A DNA stretch of 11,844 nt from Acholeplasmataceae bacterium (lineage in GTDB: Bacteria; Bacillota_I; Bacilli_A; ML615J-28; CAG-698). This document shows, one piece after another, positions 5,639 to 11,844 of this stretch. Under the pieces are notes generated by a model that saw nothing but the letters and a program-made list of their open reading frames with translations, did no database searches and was not told where the DNA came from. The DNA lies in the NCBI GenBank assembly GCA_012841765.1, contig DUUA01000122.1, positions 1 to 11,844 on the forward strand, given 5' to 3'. The position numbers and the translations under genes were made by a program. Position 1 is the first letter of the stretch. Each line of letters starts with the position of its first letter.

Positions 5639-8254
5639 TTATATATCTAAGTCTTCATCCTTATCATCTTTGTTTTCATCAAGAAATGTATAACTAGTAT
5701 CATATTCATATTTTTCATCATAATCTATTTCGCTTGTCTCATCTTCTATCTCTTCATGAGGAACAATAGCAATACTTGCAACAAGTTGTGAATTTTTTAA
5801 TTTAATAATACAAACTCCTTGAGTGTCACGACCAATAGTAAGAATTTTATCCAGTGGAGTTCTAATAACCATCCCGTGATCTGTAATAACCATTAAATCT
5901 TCATCACCGCGAACAGTTCTTAAAGAGACCATTTTGCCATTCTTTTCTGTAATGTTTAAAGCTTTAACACCTTTACCACCACGAACCTGAACTCTAAATG
6001 CATCTACATTAGTCCTTTTACCATAACCTTTTTCCGTTACAATAACTACTTCATCACCATCTGTGCTAACAATAGCCATACCAACAACTTCAGCATCCTC
6101 TTCTACTTTAACACCTCTAACACCAGCGGCTATTCTACCCATTGGTCGAATATCAGATTCACTGAAACGAATTGCTTTACCATTTGATGTTCCTAAGATG
6201 ATATCTTTTTCGCCATCGGTAACAGAAACTCTAAATAACTCATCACCTTCATTTAATAATAAAGCTCTAATACCATTAGTTCTTATATTACTAAATTGTG
6301 ATATCTCTGTTTTCTTAATAATTCCTTTTTTTGTTGCAAAGATTAAATAATGTTCAGAATCAATATCATCTTCAACATTTAAAACTGCAGCTAATTCTTC
6401 TCCTGTATCAAAATTAAGTAAATTTACAATTGGTAACCCTTTTGCAAGCCTACTTGATTCCGGAACTTGGAAAGCTTTTAATTTATATATCTTTCCAAAA
6501 TTAGTAAAAAATAACAATGTATCATGTGTCGATGTAAATAAAACTGTATTAACAAAATCTTCTTCAATCATTTTGGTTCCTGTGATTCCTGTTCCACCTC
6601 TATGTTGAGGTCGATAAGTATCAGCAGTCATTCTTTTTATGTATCCACGCTCAGTTAATGTAATAATAGAATCTTCTACAGGAATCAAATCAGCATCTTC
6701 AATATCTAAATCATCACTTAATGTTATCTCTGTTCTTCTATCATCACCAAATTTATCTCTTATTTCAATTAATTCGCTAATGATGATTTCCATTTTTTTA
6801 TCATGATTACTTAAAATTTCTTTGCATTCAGCAATGAATTTTTTTAATGTTAATAATTCTTCTTTAATCTTATCAGTTTCTAAAGCAGTTAATCTTTGTA
6901 ATTTCATATCTAAAATAGCTTTTGCTTGCTCTTCTGATAATTTAAATGTTGCCATTAAGCCATTTAGTGCTTCTTCTGTATTCTTACTCTTTTTAATTAA
7001 TTGTATTACTTGATCAATACTACCCAAAGCAATTAAAAGTCCTTCCAATAGATGAGCTCTTGTTTCTGCTTTATCCAAATCATATTGAGTTCTACGAGTT
7101 ATAACATCCACTTGATGTTCTAAATAACAAACTAAAACTTCTTTTAAGTTTAAAACCTTTGGCTGTCCTTTGTCAAGAGCTAGAGTATTTATAGCAAAAG
7201 TAGATTGCAATTGTGTATGTTTATATAATTTATTTAAAACAACACTACTATTTGTTCCCCGTTTTAATTCAATAACAATCCTAATTCCTTCTCTTGTTGA
7301 TTCATCTCTTAAATCAGTAATTTCATCAATTACTTTATTTTTAGCAACTGTAGCAATTCTTTCAATTAATTTTGATTTATTAACTTGATAAGGTATCTCT
7401 CTAATAATTAAATCTTGTTTATTATTATCTTTGTCAACAACTTCTACTTGAGCTCTAATTGTAATTGCTCCACTTCCAGTTAGATATGCTTTTCTAACTT
7501 GAGTAAGACCCATAATAAGTCCACCAGTAGGAAAATCTGGTCCTTTAATAAAAGCCATTAACCCCTCAATTGAAATATCCGGATTTTCAATTAATGCTAA
7601 CAATCCATTAATTATTTCCGTTAAATTATGAGGAGGAATATTGGTTGCCATACCTACAGCAATTCCAGTCGCTCCATTTACTAAGATATTTGGGAACCTA
7701 CAAGGAAATACTGTTGGTTCTGTTTCTGAACCATCGTAGTTATCTTTAAAACTTACAGTGTTTTTCCCAAGATCTTTTAAAAGTTCCATTGCCATCTTGC
7801 TCATTCTAGCTTCAGTGTAACGCATTGCTGCTGCTCCATCACCATCAATTGACCCATAATTACCTTGACCTTCAACTAAAGGATAACGATAACTAAAATC
7901 TTGCGCCATTCTGACCATTGAATCATAAATAGCTGTATCACCATGAGGGTGATACTTACCCATAACTTCTCCAACAATTCTGGCAGATTTTTTATATGCT
8001 TTATCAGAATACATTCCTAAATCATTCATAGCATAAAGGATTCTTCTGTGTACAGGCTTCATTCCATCCCTAACATCAGGTAATGCTCTTGAAACAATAA
8101 CACTCATAGCATAGCTAAGAAATGAAGTTTTCATTTCTTTAGCTAAATCGATTTCTTTAACTCCACCAGTATGATGCCCATCAACTATGTCATCAATCTT
8201 AGTAAAATCTAATCCATTATTATTATTTTCTATTTTTTTATTATCGTTTTCCAT
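5639..8254 (-). CDS. gyrA: DNA gyrase subunit A
   Basis: Breakage-rejoining subunit of gyrase (A2B2), which introduces negative supercoils. 871 residues, somewhat longer than the usual 820-850 because of a polar N-terminal extension of about 20-25 residues and an acidic C-terminal tail. The catalytic tyrosine is Tyr146 in AMRYTEARM. The quinolone-determining segment reads [10 protein letters not shown], with Thr107 at the position that is Ser83 in E. coli and Asp111 at the Asp87 position. The C-terminal wrapping domain (about 520-830) has repeated GYGKRT/RGxKG-type blades and a GyrA box, QVRGGKG near 752-759, which supports gyrase rather than topoisomerase IV. The last 38 residues contain 19 Asp/Glu. 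It follows gyrB by 11 bases with GAGG as ribosome site. No terminator separates it from the serS promoter. Confidence 0.97.
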   Translation of the reverse strand: MENDNKKIENNNNGLDFTKIDDIVDGHHTGGVKEIDLAKEMKTSFLSYAMSVIVSRALPDVRDGMKPVHRRILYAMNDLGMYSDKAYKKSARIVGEVMGKYHPHGDTAIYDSMVRMAQDFSYRYPLVEGQGNYGSIDGDGAAAMRYTEARMSKMAMELLKDLGKNTVSFKDNYDGSETEPTVFPCRFPNILVNGATGIAVGMATNIPPHNLTEIINGLLALIENPDISIEGLMAFIKGPDFPTGGLIMGLTQVRKAYLTGSGAITIRAQVEVVDKDNNKQDLIIREIPYQVNKSKLIERIATVAKNKVIDEITDLRDESTREGIRIVIELKRGTNSSVVLNKLYKHTQLQSTFAINTLALDKGQPKVLNLKEVLVCYLEHQVDVITRRTQYDLDKAETRAHLLEGLLIALGSIDQVIQLIKKSKNTEEALNGLMATFKLSEEQAKAILDMKLQRLTALETDKIKEELLTLKKFIAECKEILSNHDKKMEIIISELIEIRDKFGDDRRTEITLSDDLDIEDADLIPVEDSIITLTERGYIKRMTADTYRPQHRGGTGITGTKMIEEDFVNTVLFTSTHDTLLFFTNFGKIYKLKAFQVPESSRLAKGLPIVNLLNFDTGEELAAVLNVEDDIDSEHYLIFATKKGIIKKTEISQFSNIRTNGIRALLLNEGDELFRVSVTDGEKDIILGTSNGKAIRFSESDIRPMGRIAAGVRGVKVEEDAEVVGMAIVSTDGDEVVIVTEKGYGKRTNVDAFRVQVRGGKGVKALNITEKNGKMVSLRTVRGDEDLMVITDHGMVIRTPLDKILTIGRDTQGVCIIKLKNSQLVASIAIVPHEEIEDETSEIDYDEKYEYDTSYTFLDENKDDKDEDLDI

Positions 8255-8265
8255 ATATACCTCGT

Positions 8266-10179
8266 TTAAATATCCAGATTTTCAACATAAACCGCATTTT
8301 CTTCAATGAACTCTCTTCTTGGTTCAACATCATCACCCATTAACATACTAAAAACTGAATCTGCTTCTGTTGATGCATCAAGTTGAACTTGTAATAATGT
8401 TCTAAATTTAGGATCCATTGTTGTTTCCCATAATTGAACAGCGTTCATTTCCCCTAATCCCTTATACCTTTGAATATTTGGTTTACTAGTCTTTGGGAAT
8501 GTTTCTAATATCTTTTGTAATTCAATATCACTATAGGCATACTCTACTTTTCTACCTTGTGAAACTTTATATAAAGGAGGTTGTGCAATATATACATAAC
8601 CTTTTTCAAATAAACCACGCATATATCTATAAAAGAAAGTAAGCAGTAATGTTCTAATATGAGCACCATCTACATCGGCATCGGTCATAATAATAATTTT
8701 ATGATATCTTGCATTTCCAATATTAAATTCTTTACCGATACCCGTTCCAAAAGCTTGAATCATGGAAATTATTTCTTTATTATCTAAAACATGTTCCACT
8801 CTTGCTTTTTCAACATTAATTACTTTTCCCCTTAAAGGTAGTATCGCTTGAAACTCTGCATCTCTTCCTTGTTTTGCAGAACCACCAGCAGAATCACCCT
8901 CGACAATATATATTTCGCTTAATTCTGGATTCTTACTTCGACAATCAGCAAGTTTTGAAGCAAATCCTAATGATTCAAGAGGACTTTTCCTTCTTGTAGC
9001 ATCTCTTGCTTTCTTAGCTGCTAATCTTGCCCTTGAAGAAAGCAACGCTTTTTCAATAACAGTTCTTGCTGTTGAAGGATGTTCAGCTAAATAACTATCT
9101 AATCCTTCTCCCAATATTTGTGATGTTATTCTTCTAACTTCAGTATTACCTAATTTTGACTTTGTTTGTCCCTCAAATTGTGGGTTTGGATGTCTAACAC
9201 TAATAACAGTAGTTAGACCTTCTCTTGTGTCATCTCCAGTAAAAGATTCATCTTTCCTAAAAATATTATTAGATTTTCCATATTGATTAAGTGTTGTTGT
9301 TAACCTATTTCTGAAACCCTCTTCATGAGTTCCACCTTCAAGAGTATAAATATTATTAACATATGAATACACATAACTACTGTAATCTTCAGTATATTGC
9401 ATGGCAATTTCGATTTCAATATTTTCTGATTTTCCACTTATATAAATTACATCTGGATGTAACGCTTTTCTTCCTTTATTTAAAAATAAAACATATTCAG
9501 AAATACCACCTTCATATTGATAATGATTTTCTCGTAATCTTTCAGGATTTCTTTGATCATATAGACTTATTTTTAAATCTCTATTAAGAAATGCTGATTG
9601 TTGAAGATGATGTCTTAACGTATCATAATCAAAAGTAACAGTTTCTTCAAAAATTGTAGCATCTGGTTTAAATGTAACATATGTTCCATGAATATCAGTA
9701 ATGCCAACTTCTTTTAAAGGATATAATCTTATACCTTTAACATATTCTTGTTGATATTTTTTTCCATCTTTATGAATCTCTACAAGTAAATGTTCACTTA
9801 AAGCATTTACGACTGAAGCTCCTACTCCATGTAGACCTCCAGAAACTTTATATGATGAACCATCAAACTTACCACCAGCATGCAAAATAGTAAATACTGC
9901 CTCAGCTGCAGATTCTCCAGTCTTTGGATGAATGTCAATTGGAATTCCTCTTCCATCATCATTTATTTGTATGCTACCATCAGGAAGTATTGTTACTTCT
10001 ATATGAGAACAATAGCCAGCTAAAGCCTCATCAATAGAATTATCGACGATTTCCCATACTAAATGGTGTAATCCTCTTGGGCCAGTTGAACCAATATACA
10101 TACCAGGTCTTTTCCTAACAGCTTCTAAACCCTCTAATATTTGAATGTCTGAACCTATATATGCTTTTACATTATCCAT
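8266..10179 (-). CDS. gyrB: DNA gyrase subunit B
   Basis: ATPase subunit of gyrase; 637 residues, the Gram-positive length, lacking the large insert of the enterobacterial protein. The GHKL ATPase domain shows [10 protein letters not shown] (Glu43, Asn47), DDGRGIP at 74-80 and GGLHGVGAS at 114-122. The transducer domain follows. The Toprim domain has [15 protein letters not shown] starting near 426 and [11 protein letters not shown] near 499, which carry the catalytic Glu and the metal-binding Asp residues. [10 protein letters not shown] and the C-terminal ENLDI ending are typical of GyrB. Wording around [15 protein letters not shown] and the pairing with gyrA favour GyrB over ParE. Its ATG lies within the end of recF (8-base overlap), with AAGGAG upstream inside recF, indicating translational coupling. 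Confidence 0.98.
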   Translation of the reverse strand: MDNVKAYIGSDIQILEGLEAVRKRPGMYIGSTGPRGLHHLVWEIVDNSIDEALAGYCSHIEVTILPDGSIQINDDGRGIPIDIHPKTGESAAEAVFTILHAGGKFDGSSYKVSGGLHGVGASVVNALSEHLLVEIHKDGKKYQQEYVKGIRLYPLKEVGITDIHGTYVTFKPDATIFEETVTFDYDTLRHHLQQSAFLNRDLKISLYDQRNPERLRENHYQYEGGISEYVLFLNKGRKALHPDVIYISGKSENIEIEIAMQYTEDYSSYVYSYVNNIYTLEGGTHEEGFRNRLTTTLNQYGKSNNIFRKDESFTGDDTREGLTTVISVRHPNPQFEGQTKSKLGNTEVRRITSQILGEGLDSYLAEHPSTARTVIEKALLSSRARLAAKKARDATRRKSPLESLGFASKLADCRSKNPELSEIYIVEGDSAGGSAKQGRDAEFQAILPLRGKVINVEKARVEHVLDNKEIISMIQAFGTGIGKEFNIGNARYHKIIIMTDADVDGAHIRTLLLTFFYRYMRGLFEKGYVYIAQPPLYKVSQGRKVEYAYSDIELQKILETFPKTSKPNIQRYKGLGEMNAVQLWETTMDPKFRTLLQVQLDASTEADSVFSMLMGDDVEPRREFIEENAVYVENLDI

Positions 10180-11257
10180 TCTTCTCGTTCTCCTTGTTAA
10201 TTTCTATTAATTTACTAAGATTTAATATATTTATATCGATATCTTTAATTGAAGTTGTGGTAATAAATATCTGTCCCTTACCTATAAGTAATTCCATAAC
10301 ACTGTTTTTCCTACTTTTATCAAGTTCACTAAAAACATCATCTAATATTATTATTACTTTACTTGTAATATCTTTAAATTTAGCAGCTAACCCTAACTTT
10401 AATGAAAGAGTAGCTGTTCTTTGCTGTCCTTGGGATGCATATTCACATGCGTTTCTATCATTAACAATAAATTCAAAATCATCTTTGTGAGGACCTAATG
10501 TAGTCGTCCTTGCAAAGATATCATTATTGATATTCCCTCTGATTTCTTTTTCTATATTAATTATATTAGAATTAGCCAAATAATTAATCCTTAATTTCTC
10601 TTTATTTTTAGAAATTGCTAAAGATTGACTTTCTATATATGGATTAAGTTCCTTAAAAAATAATAATCGTCTTCCAACAATCTTTTTAGCATATTCAATT
10701 AGCTTATCAGTATATATTTCTAATAAAGCACGAATCTTTTTATTATTAGGATCAAAATCCTTTAATATTTCATTTCTAGATTTAAGAATTTTTTTATATA
10801 AAGATAAGTTTTCCAAATATTCTTTATCTAGCTGGCCAATATAGGTATCCATAAACCTTCTTCTAATAGAAGGCGTTCCTTTAATTAGCTCAATATCATC
10901 TGGTGAAAACATAACCACTTGGAAATATCCAATATATTCACTTTGTTTCTTAATAACTTGATTATTTCTAACCATTTTTCTCTTTTTATCATTATATGAA
11001 ATCATAAAATCAATATTTTGTTCATTTTCAATAAAATTAGCTTTTACATTATAAAAATCGAATCCTTCTTTAACTAATAAAACATCATTAAAGGTTTTAT
11101 AAGACTTAATTAACCCAAGACAATAAATAGCTTCAACTAAAGAAGTTTTACCAACAGCATTTTCACCAATAATTATATTAATATTTGGAGAAAATTGAAA
11201 TTCATTACTTCTATAACAACGAAAATTAATTAATTTAATACTATCTAAATAAAACAT
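10172..11257 (-). CDS. recF: DNA replication and repair protein RecF
   Basis: SMC-like ATPase that, with RecO and RecR, helps load RecA at gaps in replicating DNA. 361 residues, close to the usual 360-375. The Walker A motif GENAVGKTS is at 31-39, the ABC signature region [14 protein letters not shown] near 274-288, and Walker B with D-loop [14 protein letters not shown] near 303-316. The N-terminal LINFRCY is also typical. It starts four bases after the yaaA stop and overlaps gyrB by eight bases, so yaaA-recF-gyrB-gyrA reads as one operon. AAGG lies about 13 bases before the ATG, inside the end of yaaA, a rather distant site, so coupling to yaaA is likely. Confidence 0.97.
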   Translation of the reverse strand: MFYLDSIKLINFRCYRSNEFQFSPNINIIIGENAVGKTSLVEAIYCLGLIKSYKTFNDVLLVKEGFDFYNVKANFIENEQNIDFMISYNDKKRKMVRNNQVIKKQSEYIGYFQVVMFSPDDIELIKGTPSIRRRFMDTYIGQLDKEYLENLSLYKKILKSRNEILKDFDPNNKKIRALLEIYTDKLIEYAKKIVGRRLLFFKELNPYIESQSLAISKNKEKLRINYLANSNIINIEKEIRGNINNDIFARTTTLGPHKDDFEFIVNDRNACEYASQGQQRTATLSLKLGLAAKFKDITSKVIIILDDVFSELDKSRKNSVMELLIGKGQIFITTTSIKDIDINILNLSKLIEINKENEKNG

Positions 11258-11261
11258 TAGT

Positions 11262-11468
11262 CTAAACTACCTTATATTCTTCGTCCAAAACTCTTATTAT
11301 ATAGTTAGGATACAGTTTTCTACCTCTTCTATCCTCTTTTTCATCATTTACATATACTTCTTCATTTTCTAAAAAGAGTTTAGCATCAGATCCGGAACCA
11401 ATTATACTAATAAACTTTAAAAATTGGCCTAATGTAATATATTCAGTTTTTATTCTTATTTCCTTCAT
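11262..11468 (-). CDS. yaaA: S4-domain RNA-binding protein YaaA
   Basis: Small S4-domain protein of 68 residues (about 71 in Bacillus), almost all of it the RNA-binding fold. ITLGQFLKF at about 11-19, the SGSDAKLFL stretch at about 25-33, VYVND and the basic RRGRKLYP at about 47-54 match the YaaA family normally found between dnaN and recF. The exact cellular role of this family is not settled; a ribosome or RNA-related function is inferred from the fold. The ATG is preceded by AGGGG at 11474-11478 with a 5-base spacer, and it is the first gene of the recF-gyrB-gyrA operon behind its own promoter. The stop is TAG. Here the upstream neighbour is a gene-free origin-like region and not dnaN. Confidence 0.93.
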   Translation of the reverse strand: MKEIRIKTEYITLGQFLKFISIIGSGSDAKLFLENEEVYVNDEKEDRRGRKLYPNYIIRVLDEEYKVV

Positions 11469-11492
11469 AAATACCCCTAAATTATAATATCT

Positions 11493-11521
11493 ATTATACC
11501 ATATTATAGTACATTTTTAAA
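11493..11521 (-). promoter_or_regulatory. Extended -10 promoter of the yaaA-recF-gyrB-gyrA operon
   Basis: On the - strand TATAAT (11498-11493) is preceded by TGG (11501-11499), a perfect extended -10 element. A partial -35, TTTAAA (4 of 6, 11521-11516), lies 17 bases upstream. Transcription would start near 11486, leaving a leader of under 20 bases before the yaaA ATG. Confidence 0.65.
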
Positions 11522-11690
11522 GCCTTTTTAACCTTTTTTTTATCAATCTTTAAGTTTTGCTAAATAATTGAATATTAAGCCTTTAAGAGGCTCTAATTTC
11601 CATTTTTTAGTCATCTTTATACATAATTTAGGCTTAAGCATTTTAATAACGAAATAATGCAAATTACAAGCTCAATTCCCTTTTTTTATC
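11522..11690. other. Gene-free A+T-rich spacer between the yaaA promoter and the DnaA boxes
   Basis: No supported gene on either strand. The only local structure is a 5-pair hairpin at 11578-11592 (AGCCT, loop TTAAG, AGGCT), too weak and without an adjacent U-run to call a terminator. The longest tidy small frame, 21 codons from the ATG at 11657, has no ribosome binding site. Confidence 0.4.
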
Positions 11691-11795
11691 TTTTCCACAA
11701 GTTTTCCCCATTTTATCCATAGTTATCCCTTTTTTGCTTGTTGATAACCTTTTTTTAGTTTTTAACTTTTTACTTTTATAAATAAAAATAAAAAT
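11691..11795. other. Probable part of the replication origin (DnaA-box cluster plus A/T stretch)
   Basis: Nonamers close to the DnaA box TTATCCACA lie in tandem on the + strand: TTTTCCACA (11691-11699, one mismatch), TTTTCCCCA (11702-11710, two), TTATCCATA (11713-11721, one) and a poor TTATCCCTT (11723-11731, three). TTATCAACA, one mismatch, lies on the - strand at 11739-11747. Bases 11751-11795 then contain only three G/C in 45, a candidate unwinding element. The location beside yaaA-recF-gyrB-gyrA, with all those genes reading away from it, fits a bacterial oriC. Replication function is inferred from pattern and context. Confidence 0.75.
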
Positions 11796-11816
11796 GAGAT
11801 CTTATTCTCCCATTTT
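11791..11816 (-). terminator. Probable terminator of a - strand gene beyond the right edge
   Basis: Read on the - strand, AAAATGGGA (11816-11808) pairs with TCTCATTTT (11799-11791) as nine pairs including one G-U, with an 8-base loop, followed by a U-rich run. On the + strand the G-U pair becomes an A-C mismatch, so the - strand reading is better. It would end a gene such as dnaN or dnaA located to the right. The stem is A/U-rich, so it may be weak. Confidence 0.5.
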
Positions 11817-11844
11817 ATTAATTTTTTTTAATTTATCTAAAAAA

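Noticed and set aside
9363..9587. A 74-codon + strand frame opposite gyrB
   Set aside because: It is antisense to a conserved gene, with an unstructured Tyr/His/Phe-rich translation and no ribosome site; a shadow frame.
11578..11592. Small hairpin AGCCT-TTAAG-AGGCT as a terminator
   Set aside because: It has only five pairs and no U-run directly after the stem on either strand.
11657..11722. A 21-codon + strand frame through the DnaA boxes
   Set aside because: There is no Shine-Dalgarno sequence and the codons coincide with box repeats; chance is more likely.
11530..11756. Direct repeat AACCTTTTTTT at 11530-11540 and 11746-11756
   Set aside because: A T-run with four extra bases is expected by chance in this composition, and no further extension of the repeat is seen.
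11794..11844. A + strand frame from ATG 11794 open to the right edge
   Set aside because: It begins inside an A-run with no ribosome site and overlaps the terminator-like hairpin; too short to support.

Overview
The window is very A+T-rich, uses the standard code (every Trp codon checked is TGG, all stops are TAA or TAG) and carries strong AGGAGG-type ribosome binding sites and a T-box leader. Together with the gene order yaaA-recF-gyrB-gyrA-serS, this points to a low-GC Gram-positive bacterium of the Bacilli/Mollicutes side (Acholeplasma/Izemoplasma/Erysipelotrichia-like). The genus cannot be resolved from the sequence alone.

Layout, left to right. (1) 1-1964, + strand: the end of a histidine-utilisation type operon. 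It holds the last codons of an unidentified upstream gene, then hutI (imidazolonepropionase), then a stand-alone formimino-THF cyclodeaminase/cyclohydrolase, all packed with gaps or overlaps of one base. (2) 1965-2279: a gene-free spacer ending in a long bidirectional terminator that separates this operon from the convergent genes to the right. (3) 2280-5641, - strand: a serS-pepA-zinc-ribbon membrane protein operon. It is driven by a perfect consensus promoter and a serine-specific T-box leader with a UCU specifier, a TGGC acceptor-binding bulge and an intrinsic terminator. (4) 5639-11468, - strand: gyrA, gyrB, recF and yaaA, transcribed yaaA to gyrA from an extended -10 promoter, with very short or overlapping junctions. 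(5) 11469-11844: a gene-free, A+T-rich region with a phased cluster of DnaA-box-like nonamers, a nearly pure A/T stretch and a probable terminator of a - strand gene beyond the edge. This looks like part of the chromosomal replication origin.

The block from yaaA to the zinc-ribbon gene reads away from the presumed origin (co-directional with replication), while the histidine operon faces it. Gyrase subunits, RecF and the S4 protein YaaA form the usual origin-proximal replication/repair cluster. The serS operon is set apart by tRNA-Ser sensing, which would also control the aminopeptidase and the small membrane protein behind it.

I found no mobile element, CRISPR array, tRNA, rRNA or clearly new system. 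The points most worth a second look are the helically phased DnaA-box cluster lying next to yaaA with no dnaN in between, the gyrA/serS junction where a perfect promoter starts a few bases after the gyrA stop with no separate terminator, and the uncharacterised zinc-ribbon membrane protein coupled to pepA.
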